Of a DNA stretch of 64,000 nt, positions 12,679 through 24,087 are shown piece after piece. Each line of letters opens with the position of its first letter. Position 1 is the stretch's first letter. Source of the DNA: Laccaria trichodermophora (taxonomy: Eukaryota > Basidiomycota > Agaricomycetes > Agaricales > Hydnangiaceae); assembly GCA_018417955.1 (NCBI GenBank), contig JACTVC010000002.1, positions 3,038,001-3,102,000 on the forward strand, in the 5' to 3' direction. A program made the translations under genes and the position numbers. The notes under the pieces were generated by a model. The model was given only the letters and a program-made list of their open reading frames with translations. It was not told the DNA's origin and made no database searches.

Positions 12679-15600
12679 ATGGCTGTTCTTGCTCCTCCGG
12701 ACTGGCAATATTCCCCCCGAGATTCCGCAATGGATGTCCCCGCCAGCTCACGCCAGCAGCGTTCTTCGCCAGCGAATGATCATTCGCCCTCCTCGGCACC
12801 AACCGCTCAAATACAACAGAATCTCCAACAGCAGCTACATCTGTCACAACAGCAGCAACCACACCCTCAACCTGCCTATACATACCCGGTTCAGCAACAA
12901 CCACAGGGCAGTTGGACTCCCTCCATTGCCGCAGCGCCTTTCTATCCTTCCTTTTATCAACCTCACCAACAACAATCGCCGCAATCGTACTCGGCTCAAA
13001 TTCCACAGCAACCGCCTTATTTTGATCCCGCTAATGCTCAGCTAGCACAGTGGGCCTATCAACAGATGATGTTCAATGCTCAACATGGGTTTCAGCCAAT
13101 GACTTCACATCATTCTCCCGCTCAAAGAACCGGCGCGACCACGTCAGGACCACATGATTATTTTACCCAAAATCAAACACTTTCCCCTTTCAATCCCTTT
13201 CCAAGCGGCACACCACCCCCGCATAGCCATAGAGGTGGCGCAGGCGACCATCAACAGTCGGGGCAACAAAATGTACAATATCCGGGATTTCATCCTTATA
13301 GACGTCCTAACCGCCAAGCTCAACACCCTTCTGAGGGTCGTACTGCCATTGGTCAGACTCCCCAACCGCCATACGGACGTCCAGATGCATCGGGCTCGAC
13401 CTCTTCCGTAAATTCTTCAAATGGTCAGCGCCAGAGGACCAATAGCAACCAAAGCGCTCACAGTAGCCATAACACACCATCACCGACCTCCAGTTCCCGC
13501 GGCCGAAGCAGTACCTCATCAGGGACCTCAGCACCGAGCCCTGCCAGAAGCTCTTCCTCAACAGCGTCAACATCAGCAACTCCAGCTCCGAGTCCTCTAC
13601 GGACCACGCACCACCGAAACTCCTCCTCCTCCTCCTCCACCTCTACGGCCCCTTCGACGCGTCCTTCCGCTATCACTCCGGCTTTACCTACAACGGCCAC
13701 TTCGGCAGCGTCAACGACGGCGACGGCGACTGCAGCGGCAGCGTCAAACCCACGGACAATGCGTCCATCGCCGCTATCACAGGGAAATTTCACAGCAGCG
13801 GAGAAGCGGATGTCCCGGGATGACAGTGATTTGGCAGCTATGCTTGATCCCACGCCTAGCGCTATCGTGTCACGCAGTGGCGGCCTGAAATCAAGGTTGC
13901 GACGTGCCTTATCGTTCAACGCTGCTCAAGCTCTCAAGGAGGAGGAAGTAGAGGATGACGATGAATCGATCAAAGTATCAGCGATTAATGGTGGGGCAAG
14001 TTCTAGTAAATCCAAATCGAAGACGTCTGCTACCACTCAAGCGATCATCGGGTCGGAGAATGACGGCGTAGATGATGGGGCTTCAGCAGCTACGGTGCAA
14101 ACAAAAAAGAAAGGCCGAGCAGCTTCTCTGTTTAATTCTCGCTTCAATGCTAGCACTGATAATATCTCACTCTCGTCCACTGTCAGCAGCGCGAGCGTCA
14201 TGATACGAAAACTTGGATCTATGGGTAAGCTAGCGAGGAGAAACTCGTTGGCTGGGATAACCTCTCTGTTCAAGGACAAGGACAAGGATGGGGAAGGAAA
14301 GGACAAGAAAGGCAAGAAGAAGGATAAAGACAAAAAAAGTTCTGCTGGAGCTAAAGGAGAGGCCAGCGTGGCCAGCGTCTCGCATGTCACTGCGGAATTG
14401 GATAGGACGAGTAGCGGCGATTGGACCGTTGGAGCAGATATGAACGGTTTGAGTCCAGCGGCCAAACTTGCGAGACAACACACTCTCAAGAGTAACGCTG
14501 AGGCTGCTGCAAAAGCAAAAGCGCAACAAGAAGCCTCAGCGGCTGCGATAGCTGCTAGTGCGAAGCCGAATGGGGCTGACATGATAAACGGGGCCGGCGT
14601 ACCTACGTGGGACAAGAATACAGCAACAGGTCAAGGATCAGCGTCCCCCATCAAACTACGGCCTGGGATTCGAGTCAACGAAGACGGGACGCGGGTCTTG
14701 GTGGAGGACGATGATGAGAGTGACGAGGGACACTATGGACCTTCGCAACCTTCCCAAAGTTTCCACGCCGATGGCTGGGACGATGATGAGGATTGGGATG
14801 TTGAGGGCGGGCATGAACAAGATGAAGATGTGACGATCAGGGTCGGACTCGAAAGGACAAGCTTGGACAATGAAGGTTATGGTTACGGCGCCTATCAAGA
14901 AGAGCCGGAACCTTGGGCATTGGATGTTAGAAGGAGCGTTGAACGAACTCGAACACCGACGAAGGGAATTCTAAAATGTAATTACCTTGGCTCTGCATCT
15001 GCTTTCTCTCTAATCGTCTTGTTTTCAGATGCCGGAACCTATAACCAACAAGCATACCTAGCAGAGGTGTCCAGTTCGAATCGTGCGCGTTCAAATTCGT
15101 ACAATTCGCCAGGCGGTCAGTCGGAGTTGGGCCCACTGGCACGTATGCCTTCGCCAGACCCGGATCATATCGATGGGCTACAACGCCATGGTCATACTTC
15201 CTCTGCAGTAGAAACGCAGGCCCCTTCCATCCCACCTCTATCCTTTGAATCGCCATCCCCGCTTGAAACTTCATCTGGTAAATCCAAGGAACTACCTGAA
15301 ACACCACACCCATCACACCCTCAGGATAGGAGCTCCGCCATTTTCCAGCATCCCAACTTCAACTCATCGGCACCTGCTTTATCCACGTTCACCTCCTTTC
15401 CGCCTACGCTCTCGCACCGATCGGCAACGGCTCCGAGTAAACGGCTAGCATTTGCGAGCAACCTTTCTGTTTACGACACTTTCGCCGCATCTGTATATGA
15501 CCGTAGGAGCGAACCAGCGACATGGAGCCGACTTACGCCTGCCTTGGCCCAAAGGATAAAAGAGGAACTTAATTCCTACAAAATGGAGGAGATGGAAGTG

Positions 15601-15687
15601 CATGCTGCTAGTCGGATTCAGTACGTTATTGACGTACCTCTCGTTCTTCCAATTGACATTCGCTTTAGCACCCAATTCTTCGTCTGA
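12679..15687 (+). CDS. Large low-complexity protein, Bni4-like candidate PP1-targeting subunit
   Basis: Three exons: 12679-14977, 15029-15620 and 15669-15687, giving 969 residues. The N-terminal half is Gln/Pro/Ser/Thr-rich and probably disordered, followed by a basic RSRLRRALS-like patch and a Lys/Asp run. The C-terminus is the informative part. It has GILK near residue 764 and KRLAF farther on, matching the [GS]ILK and RVxF-like docking pair for PP1 phosphatase. These are followed by SVYDTF, YDRRSEPAT, LTPALAQRIKEELNSYKMEEMEVH and a final RIHTQFFV. From memory, this tail resembles fungal Bni4/Afr1-type proteins that bring Glc7 phosphatase and chitin synthase to the bud or hyphal neck. The 19-bp last exon is needed to complete the tail. 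The family link is an inference. Confidence 0.72.
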   Translation: MAVLAPPDWQYSPRDSAMDVPASSRQQRSSPANDHSPSSAPTAQIQQNLQQQLHLSQQQQPHPQPAYTYPVQQQPQGSWTPSIAAAPFYPSFYQPHQQQSPQSYSAQIPQQPPYFDPANAQLAQWAYQQMMFNAQHGFQPMTSHHSPAQRTGATTSGPHDYFTQNQTLSPFNPFPSGTPPPHSHRGGAGDHQQSGQQNVQYPGFHPYRRPNRQAQHPSEGRTAIGQTPQPPYGRPDASGSTSSVNSSNGQRQRTNSNQSAHSSHNTPSPTSSSRGRSSTSSGTSAPSPARSSSSTASTSATPAPSPLRTTHHRNSSSSSSTSTAPSTRPSAITPALPTTATSAASTTATATAAAASNPRTMRPSPLSQGNFTAAEKRMSRDDSDLAAMLDPTPSAIVSRSGGLKSRLRRALSFNAAQALKEEEVEDDDESIKVSAINGGASSSKSKSKTSATTQAIIGSENDGVDDGASAATVQTKKKGRAASLFNSRFNASTDNISLSSTVSSASVMIRKLGSMGKLARRNSLAGITSLFKDKDKDGEGKDKKGKKKDKDKKSSAGAKGEASVASVSHVTAELDRTSSGDWTVGADMNGLSPAAKLARQHTLKSNAEAAAKAKAQQEASAAAIAASAKPNGADMINGAGVPTWDKNTATGQGSASPIKLRPGIRVNEDGTRVLVEDDDESDEGHYGPSQPSQSFHADGWDDDEDWDVEGGHEQDEDVTIRVGLERTSLDNEGYGYGAYQEEPEPWALDVRRSVERTRTPTKGILKCNYLGSASAFSLIVLFSDAGTYNQQAYLAEVSSSNRARSNSYNSPGGQSELGPLARMPSPDPDHIDGLQRHGHTSSAVETQAPSIPPLSFESPSPLETSSGKSKELPETPHPSHPQDRSSAIFQHPNFNSSAPALSTFTSFPPTLSHRSATAPSKRLAFASNLSVYDTFAASVYDRRSEPATWSRLTPALAQRIKEELNSYKMEEMEVHAASRIQYVIDVPLVLPIDIRFSTQFFV

Positions 15688-16247
15688 ACCAATTGACGAC
15701 TTTTTTTTTTGATTTGTTCACGAACCATTCATTCAATCATACATATGTTGCAAGCAACGTCAGCACCTGTCCAATCTAACGTCCTCTCGGGCCACATATC
15801 CATTGTTGCCTACATTCTCCCACTTCGGAACAGAGCATAATATCGTCCTCACAAGTTAAACAATCAATATACCCAGCATTCCGGCGTGCAATACTACTGC
15901 ACGAGGTTGTCGGCTAGTGGAATTCGTTTTCTCTGAGGTGTGTTGCTGTTCTAGCGACACACCTTTTGTGAATTGCTTTGGTGCTGGATTGCTGTTTACC
16001 GCGCCTCATTCGTTTGCATTTGGACGGACATACGAACATGCAACCGCATCTCCCAACACTACCATACGTCGTCGTTCATCTAGCTAACTTGCTTCTTCTC
16101 CCGACTGTTCTAGTATGTCTATCCAATTTTTTCTTATTTGTCGTATTAGACACTTTTTGTTACGAGTGTTGTGGGTTGTTGTGCGACAGCTTTATAAAAT
16201 AAAATAAAAGAACTGGGCTGCTTCAACGTTTCAACGAGTCACTCGTC
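15688..16247. other. Intergenic gap, no gene seen
   Basis: 560 bp between two co-directional genes. One 74-codon open frame at 15978-16202 has no recognisable signature. Likely 3' untranslated region followed by promoter. Confidence 0.45.
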
Positions 16248-17582
16248 ATGTCCAGACAAGACAAAGTAACGACGGAAAGGTTCACAAGGACTCTAAGGGA
16301 AATGGTGAAGAGACCAGAAAACAAACTTTGCGCTGACTGTAAGCGAAACGGTGCGTAAGCTTGCTTTCGCTGTAGCCATCCACTACTCACGTTCTTCAGA
16401 TCCTCGGTGGGCTTCCTGGAATCTGTACGTGCGATGAGGGAATGAACCCATTCGCGGCTTATTCAGTGTTAGTGGCGTGTTTTTGTGCATCCGATGCTCG
16501 GGCATCCACCGTGGTATGGGGACGCATATTAGCAAGGTCAAATCTGTTGATCTGGATGTGTGGACCCCAGAGCAGATGGAGGTATGGTTCGTTCAAAACC
16601 TTCTTACACCATGCCTTCATATCGTCTTTCAGTCTATCCAGAAATGGGGGAACCATCGCGCAAATCTATATTGGGAAGCTCATCTCAAGTCAGGGCACAC
16701 CCCTCCTGAGCAGTAAGGAACTTCATCCAGACCATGGTATCCTTGCTCATACTTTTCAGCAAAATGGAATCCTTCATTAGATCCAAGTACGAATCACGTC
16801 GATGGGCTCTAGACGGACTCCCTCCGGTTGACCCATCCGTCTTGGAGAATGCTTCTTCGGCTGCAATACCAGATCCTTCTTCCTCACAAATACCAGAACA
16901 AACTCAACCCAAGAGTGTTACTTCTACTCGACCATCTCACGCTACGATTTCGAGTATCTCTCGTCAACCCCATGTTGCGACCAACCCTCCACCTCAACAT
17001 CACCAGTTGCTTTCTGCCGGATACTCGAATAGACAACCGAATACCACATCCGCCGATTCATCTGTTCCTCAACCCGTTCACCACGAAACGATTCTGCAGA
17101 CCAACATCCCACAAAATGACTTGTTTTCTCTTGATTTCCACGCTCCACCGCCTGTGAATAATGCACCCGTGCAGCAGGTCAAGAAGGATGTCAAGCAAGA
17201 CATTCTATCCCTGTTTTCTAGCCCCCCGGGCGCAACTCAGCCTGCTACGGCTGGCTTTGGACATTATAACAATACGCCCGTTACGGCATCTTCCTCCCTT
17301 TGGGGTAGCATACAACCACAGCAGCCTAATGTCGTGGGAGCTTGGGGTGCTAGCTCAGCCTGGACAGGACCGAGTGCTCCGGATTTGCCGAATACCGTCT
17401 GGGCAAATTCTCCACAACATCAGCAAGCAAGTCTGTTGAATACAAGCAATGTATGGGATGGAATGAATTTTGGTCCGCCAGCTCAACAGCAGAGTCAGAG
17501 CATCTTCAGTGAGCCGTTCTCAGCCACCCCTGTACACAAGAAAGACGACGTATTTGGAGACCTTTGGGGAGATTTCAAGTAG
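16248..17582 (+). CDS. Arf GTPase-activating protein, Age2/SMAP type
   Basis: Five exons: 16248-16350, 16400-16424, 16473-16581, 16633-16712 and 16760-17582, giving 379 residues. The ArfGAP zinc finger is rebuilt across the first three exons: CADC, 16 residues containing DPRWASWNLGVF, then CIRC, followed by SGIHRGMGTHISKVKS with the catalytic Arg finger. It promotes GTP hydrolysis on Arf in Golgi/endosome vesicle traffic. The finger is at the extreme N-terminus with no PH, BAR or ankyrin domains, which fits Age2/SMAP. The disordered Gln/Pro-rich tail carries LFSLD, resembling a clathrin box, and a final DVFGDLWGDFK. Confidence 0.9.
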
Positions 17583-17880
17583 GGTGTCCTTGCAGTAATA
17601 TGTACTCTATCAGCGGGGCCAAGATGAAGGAGCGATCCTTTTCACTCGCTTCTCAGGCAATATATATGAGGTTGAAAAAGGTTCAAAGATTGGAACCATG
17701 AACAAACCATTACCAAAGTTCCATTCTGTTAAATAAACAATCAAGGCAAAGTCTGCCAATTGACCCAACCTGAACTGAACTATTACTTACGGCCTATGTG
17801 TTCAGTGACTTGCTGCGAACATAGGCCAATAACGACAACCATACAATATATTAACACACCGGCCACGGCAGACGGCGGCT

Positions 17881-18831
17881 TCATAGCGCAGAAAACTGAA
17901 GGACCAGCCATACTCAACCAGCAGTGTTCCCAGAAATTTTGAGAAGGGCTCACCAATTCATGATATTGGTCACGGACCTGCCTGACGAATGCGTATACAT
18001 CTCCAGTTTCGTTCAGAGCATTAACAAGGATGGGTAGGATTGGAAGATGGGGCGACGATGTAATGACTTGATAAGGTTGATTAAAACACGGGAAAAAGTA
18101 GGTTGTAGATAACAAGCTTACTTCGATAGGTTTTATTGGAAACGTCAATCACAAACGATGCTTCGCAATTCTGATCCGAAGCCTGGAGTCTGGCGAAGCG
18201 AACAAGTAATTGGTCCCTTTCAACGCCTTCAATCACACACGACAGGCGTTGTTCACAAAAGTTGAGCTCTGGTAACACCTTAGACGCATGTGTGTGCAAC
18301 AATGACTGTTCTTTGTTTTTTTCTGAGAAAAGCGTGAGGTGCTGAAAGGAGGAGTGTCCAATGTAACAAACCTCGACGGAGATTATCCGAAATTGCACGG
18401 TATTGTTCTATCTCACTTTCGATAGACAAGCAGTTGTCGCGCAGTGATGCTAGCTGACGGTTGAACGCAGCAATCGACAATTCTGCGTCCTTCCTTTCTT
18501 CGTTCTCCCGCTCAAGGTCTGTGTATCATGAGTTGACAACACTTTCGGGGACTATGAACACACCTGCCACAAGTTCGATCTCTCTTAGCTTGCATTGATT
18601 CGTTTCTGTCTCAACAAGACTTATCCTTTCCGCCACCTTTTTCTTCTCGATTGCTTGATGCTTTCGGCGGTCTGAAATTGTGGCGATCGCGCGGTTCTTG
18701 TAGGTGATGAGTGCCTTTAGGAAATTGCGGGTGGAATTTTCATAGATGTGAGTTCTTAGCTCAATATGCGGATTCTGCTCTGCTAGAACGGAGGCTAGGT
18801 CAATCTGGGGGAGCCGTAGGACGTGGGGCAT
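17881..18831 (-). CDS. SPC25: Kinetochore protein SPC25 (NDC80 complex)
   Basis: Five exons: 18831-18564, 18518-18372, 18322-18122, 18066-17954 and 17895-17881, giving 247 residues, the normal size. SPC25 pairs with SPC24 to form the kinetochore-facing end of the NDC80 complex. The middle is a heptad-rich coiled coil (SDRRKHQAIEKKKVAERISL through SIESEIEQYRAISDNL). The C-terminal globular domain reads LLVRFARL, CEASFVIDVSNKTYRI, then ALNETGDVYAFVRQVRDQY. The last exon is only FSAL and the stop, chosen because read-through would add about 45 unrelated residues. A more upstream ATG (18954) exists; MPHVLRLPQIDL is preferred because similarity seems to start there. Confidence 0.88.
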
Positions 18832-19025
18832 GATGTTGGTTGACACAGTTGTGAGCCAATCCCAAAGTTGACGCGTCGCGAGGTGACCATGTGACTTGTC
18901 ACGTGGTCTGGTTCGCGTCCTAGCAGTTCGTTCGAGCGCTGTTTCTGAGTGCATAATCAGAGTTTATAACCAGAGTCTAACTAGAGGCAAAACTCCCTCC
19001 AGTTCAACGGTCATCGCTGGCACCT
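18832..19025. promoter_or_regulatory. Divergent promoter, SPC25 / DBF2-like kinase
   Basis: 194 bp between the start codons of two cell-division genes transcribed away from each other. It contains TGACGCGTCGCG near 18869, an MluI cell-cycle box (ACGCGT core) of the kind bound by MBF in fungi. That is suggestive only. Confidence 0.45.
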
Positions 19026-21025
19026 ATGATCTCAAATTGCGCAAACCCTCCCTCATCGCCAACCAAGCCGACTTCAGGTTTGCCTGAACAGAAGGAGAAC
19101 AATTCATCCTACTACCGTGACATCCACATGGATACCGCCAAAGGCTTGCCTTCTTCTATGCATAATTACAGTGATATTCGCATGGGTACCGCGAAGCCTT
19201 TCACAACAAAAGATGACATCACAATGGAGACAGCTCGGGGTGGAGCAACCGCGAAGCAGAGTGGTTTTCAGATCTGGGAAAAGGAGCTTTTGGAGAGTTC
19301 AGAAGTGAGGCGAAAAGCAACCGTGGCTCAACTTTGTAAGGCAGAGAGGACTCCAATTTTTTTATCCTGACATCTGTTTATCAGATTTTCTGGACTACTA
19401 TTTTCAGACATTAGGCTACATCGTCGCTCGGAAAGACCGTCGCACGAAGTTTGATCAAGATACCGCTGCTCGGGATCTCAAACCAGCTGAGTATGCAAAA
19501 GAATTCAAGTCATACTGCGGACGAGAGCGGGTGCTTCTTCGTCGCCGTCGTACGAAGCTCAAAGTTGACCAGTTCCATATCATCGCTCAAGTAGGGCAAG
19601 GAGGTTATGGCGAAGTTTTTCTAGCGAGGAAGCAAGAAACTGGCGAGGTTTGCGCCCTCAAGAAGATGAGAAAAAGGACGTTATTTAAAATGGACGAGGT
19701 GCCTTGCGCCCTTCATGATTTTCAGCTTGACTTGACTTATTTCACAGATCCGTCATGTCCTTGTTGAACGCGACATTCTCACGGCGACGAAAACGCCATG
19801 GTTGGTCCGTCTTCTCTATGCTTTTCAGGATCCCCAACATGTGTACCTTGCCATGGAATATGTTCCTGGAGGCGATTTTCGAACGCTCCTGAACAATTCT
19901 GGTGTTTTGAAAGAAGAACATGCGCGCTTCTATATCAGCGAAATGTTTGCCGCTGTTAACGAACTTCACAAGCTTGGCTACATTCATCGCGACCTTAAAC
20001 CCGAGGTAGTGTTGACGTATTCTACCCTTAGCTGCCTAACCAACCGTAATGGCAGAATTTTCTTGTAGATGGTACTGGGCATGTCAAGTTGACCGACTTT
20101 GGTCTTGCGACAGGGGCTCTCAATCCTAAACGTATCGAATCACTGAAAGTGAAGGTTCTGTCGTGTTTAATTCAGAGCACTCAACTCGATCACCCATGCC
20201 ATTTTTCTCACAGCTGGACAAAGTCAAGGATAATCAGATAATTCACAGATCTACTATGGAGCGTCGCTCTATCTATCGGTCTGTTCGCAATGAGGATCCC
20301 CGGTATGCAGATTCCATAGTTGGTTCCCCTGACTATATGGCGAGCTATACCCCCTTCCAATCGATTCTATGTCTCACTTCGCTTCATAGGCTCCAGAAGT
20401 TTTACGGGGGAAACCCTACACTTACTCCGTCGATTACTGGTCCCTTGGTTGTATATTGTTCGAGTTTCTTGCAGGGTTTCCCCCCTTCAGCGGTAGTACC
20501 CCTGAGGAGACATGGACCAACCTGAAAAATTGGACCAAAGTCTTGCGCCGACCAGAATATGACAAAGCGGAAGACCTGATCTTCAATCTGACAGATGTAG
20601 CATGGGACGCAGTTACTCGGTCCGTGTGATCCCGTTCCCTCTTCATGTGTGATAATTTCACGTTTGTCGGCGGCAGGCTTATAGCACATGCGAGCGTTCG
20701 CTATTCTACCCTCTCTCACTTGACCGCTCACCCCTTCTTTGACACCGTTAAATGGGACGATCTACGAGCTGTTCGAGCCCCTTTCGTTCCCGCCCTCGAT
20801 TCGGAACTTGATACAGGATATTACGACGATTTTACCTCTCCTGAAGACATGGCCAAGTACGCAGAAGTGAAAGAAAAGCAGAAAAATGTGGATCGAGTAA
20901 AGGAGAAGGAGGAGCCGTTTGGAAGGGGTGTGTGGGTTGGCTTCACGTTCGGGAAAAATGGGCCTGGATCAAAAACCAACATGGCTAGCGGTTATGATGA
21001 CGGCGCGCTTGCAACAATTTTCTGA
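19026..21025 (+). CDS. Dbf2/Sid2-type NDR-family mitotic-exit kinase
   Basis: Seven exons: 19026-19335, 19385-19698, 19748-20005, 20056-20154, 20214-20339, 20390-20619 and 20677-21025, giving 561 residues (yeast Dbf2 is 572). NDR kinases of this type bind Mob1 and drive mitotic exit and septation. An N-terminal Mob-binding region ([20 protein letters not shown]) precedes the kinase: GQGGYGEV P-loop, CALKKM lysine, HRDLKPEN catalytic loop, DFGLATG, an inserted activation segment with [12 protein letters not shown], and the C-terminal hydrophobic motif [11 protein letters not shown]. The SPDYM/APE junction needs an intron starting GC (20340-20389). The true start could lie slightly upstream, since a short 5' exon cannot be excluded. 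Confidence 0.92.
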
Positions 21026-21089
21026 TTAATACAGAGTATCGTTACCTATATATACATTAATGACCTTCTGAGTTTTGTAAAAACGTATA

Positions 21090-21703
21090 CAGTGTAAGAC
21101 ACCTCCTTGACACATGATACCTCCTTGACACAAATCGGTTTTCCATGTGCAAATCTTGCTATAAATTTACCAAATTTTGGATTTAGGCAATTGTCCTATG
21201 TATCTAACCACTTGCAAAATTTGAGATGATTTGGTACAGTGGGTGTCTCAGAATTGTGCAAATGAGGAGGAAAATAACCCAATTTGGGTTGATGCATGAT
21301 CTTGCAGCTCAAGTTTTGTGCCAATGAAGCAACAGTTGGGTCCCAAGTTTTCACATTAGGTAGAGTATATCATATTCCATTGACCTGGCCATTTTTATTG
21401 ATAAAACTAGATGAAATGCATCCAGAACAGGTATTCAGATGTATGTGTTGTGAATCCATGATAAAGTGCTTACATAATGTGTGTTCTTTGGTCAGCCTCA
21501 ACATTTGGTTCCGACAATTTGGCCTCCATCCTTCTTTCCTCTCGTTTGCAATATAATCTATGGTTTCATATTATTATTTTTTGGTAGATGTGTTCCTCAG
21601 GGTATCTAGTTGTAGACTATGTAAAAAAAACCGCAAAATTTGATGTATTTGTGATGCAATATGGGTGTTTCATTTTTTTGTGTCAAGGAAGTGTCTTACA
21701 CTG
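21090..21703. mobile_element. Tc1/mariner-like MITE, 614 bp
   Basis: Begins CAGTGTAAGACACCTCCTTG and ends with its inverse (one mismatch in about 24 bases), flanked on both sides by TA, the Tc1/mariner target. A second CCTCCTTGACACA follows just inside the left end. No transposase frame is present, so it is non-autonomous. Confidence 0.85.
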
Positions 21704-22060
21704 TACCAGTTTGTTAACGCTTCGTGACAAGTCCTAGAAAATAAAGAGGCGCAGGCCTTATTTAAATAAAACGGCAAACATGGTATAGGGCAGGGTCAAG
21801 GCGATGATCACAAGTAATCAGGCAACATGATAAAAGGAAAAAAAAGTCCGATGAATGAGAGCCCCATCGATTAAGACCACAAGGATCATATTGTAGTACA
21901 ACGTCGACGAAAGGTCATTGGCGACGGTAGAGAAGAAAACGACAGAAACCAGTGAGTTGGGCGTAAAAGAGCGTGATACACTAGGATATGTTCGGTGAGC
22001 CATTAGCAGCTGACACGACCGAGAAAGAGGTACACACGGTGATGGCTTGGCAGCCTGAGA

Positions 22061-22984
22061 TTAGTTAACATCAAAAGAACTATGTTTGCCTGCGTGATGG
22101 GATTCGTACGACATTTCTTTGAACTGCGGGGGAAGGCCATTCCTTTTTCTCAAACTAAAGAAATCGATGAGCCTGAGAGAGAACTCTAAGGGCAGAGACA
22201 CACTTTTGGACGTTTTCCGAACGTGTCTACATCCGCCGCATTCGCAGACTTACGTTTAGTGCGAATCACAAGGGGATATTCGTCATAAACGTCCTACGAA
22301 CAATTATAAATAGACATGGGAACAGTCCAGAGATCTGCTTACAGGTGTCATTGGACCGTTTGTCTCAGAAGCCGAACTTGAACAAGATGACGGAAACGTC
22401 AATCTAGATTCTGTCGAGGAGGCTGACGAAACGTCTGTGTTAGTGAAGTTCCAGCTAATGAGTCCCTTGACGTCTACGAAAAGCGACGTGTTGATTTCCT
22501 CATCCCCTATCGGCGTGGCCTCTACTGGGGCATTATCCACAGGAGACGAAGGAAGATGGTGGGGAGGGAAGGGACGACCGTCTGTAACAAGACGGTACCG
22601 AGATACAGAGGACGCGAGTTGGCGTGGCTGGTGAATGACTGGGTGTGTCGGAATGGCACACCTGAGAACAGGGCGTTTCTTGATGTTGCTGATGCAGTTG
22701 CAGATGATCGGCACAATAGGTTCGATCGTCCCGGTCACTGGGCTAGTACCGAGATCCAGCACTGGTAGCGGAACGATGCTCACTTGGCGTTGCTCGCAAC
22801 GGATAGCCTTGCCAATGTCAACGCCCAGTCTAAGCCCCGCAGCACGCTTGCGAGCGTGGAAAGTTGGACGAAGGGAGGCACGAATGCGAGAGGCGACATC
22901 GGTGTATCGGGAGTTGGCACGTCGGAGGATGATGATGATGTTCTGAAGACGGTGAGATGGGAGTTCAGAATTGGTGGAGAACAT
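22061..22984 (-). CDS. Unknown spliced protein
   Basis: Three exons, 22984-22343, 22293-22254 and 22185-22061, all in phase, giving 268 residues. I do not recognise the family. The first ATG (MFSTNSELP) follows a pyrimidine-rich leader. The first ~70 residues are basic, the middle is Pro- and Ser-rich with several Cys (IVPIICNC), then an acidic part (GDEEINTSLFVDVKG) and a short basic end (SLRKRNGLPPQF). The second exon, DVYDEYPLVIRTK, has clean donor and acceptor sites, which is the main evidence that this is a gene. The reading frame of the first exon is less certain, because another minus-strand frame is open across part of it. Confidence 0.55.
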
Positions 22985-23436
22985 TTTGAGAGGAACGCAG
23001 CGAAAAGGGCGTAAGTAGGCGTGACAAGCAAAGGTTCGACGAGTCGAAGGAGTCTTGGGTGCAGGAAAAGATAGTAGCAACACGCACAGCGGGCAAGAGA
23101 AAAGAACAAAGGAGAAGCTGCGAGGGAACAGGCTGGCCGTATCTGGGTATCGTCCTCCGTGGTGGGGGGATTATAACGAATTAACTGGTGGACCCACAGG
23201 CAACCCAACACAAAAGCGCGATTCATAATTGTTGCAGGAAAGAAAAACAAGGATGGCGCCTACAAAAACAAATGAGCACAGACGGATAGACAAATAGGAA
23301 ACCATGCGTTGTATTCTTGACCATAGAGACCACATCCTTGTCCGAGATTGGCGAGTTCTCCGTCCCTTGCGTTTCGAATTTATTTTCTGCCGCGCCACGT
23401 GCTCCAAAAAGCGAACTCTCATTTGGCTCAATTGTC

Positions 23437-24083
23437 ATGTCCGCTCACAAAATAGGTCAAATGATATCCATCCCTTAAAAGATCATCTGAACTGAATCAT
23501 GAAACGTAATCATACACAGGTTCGTTGTTGTTCTGCGCCGATTGTGGAACACTCCTCGCATTGCCCAAGGATGGGGAAACGGATGTCGTCTGCGAGCAGT
23601 GCCAACGTCAAGAACCTGCCAGCTGTGAGCATTAACCAACTGTACAGGCACGCCGCGATTGACATGGACAAATAGCGTATGAGAGTGTTGTCACCACGAC
23701 GCGTTCACATCCAGACGCGTTTCCTTCAGCCTTGAGACAAAAGAGAAAGACGCAAACCAAGCATCATGCACAAGGAGATCAAGGAACCTTGGTGGGTCAA
23801 TTGACCCCACAAGTGCAAGCCGCTGTTGCTCATTTCGATGCAGGTGGCCGAGAAATGTCCGTCATGCGGACATCTAGAAGCGTATTCAAAGGAAATGCAG
23901 GTGGGTTGTTTACCTCGGCGGGTCGGAAGCGTTGACGAAGCAAACACATACTCTAGTTACGCAGCGCAGACGAAGGGTCGACGATTTTCTATACTGTGAG
24001 TACACTGATTGTGGAAAGGCGACGACCAACGAAGAGAAATGTAGTGCGTTTCATGCAAACATGGGTGGCGGATAAACAACTGA
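23437..24083 (+). CDS. RPA12: RNA polymerase I subunit RPA12 (A12.2)
   Basis: Six exons: 23437-23455, 23520-23624, 23676-23791, 23844-23900, 23957-23995 and 24045-24083, giving 124 residues (yeast 125). RPA12 is the small Pol I subunit whose TFIIS-like C-terminal ribbon supports RNA cleavage and termination. The N-terminal ribbon is FCADCGTLL with CEQC. The C-terminal ribbon is AEKCPSCGH, the catalytic-loop LRSADEGSTIFYT, CVSCKHGWRINN and stop. All five introns are about 44-64 bp. No single open frame exceeds about 70 codons, so simple ORF calling would miss it. Confidence 0.95.
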
Positions 24084-24087
24084 TATA

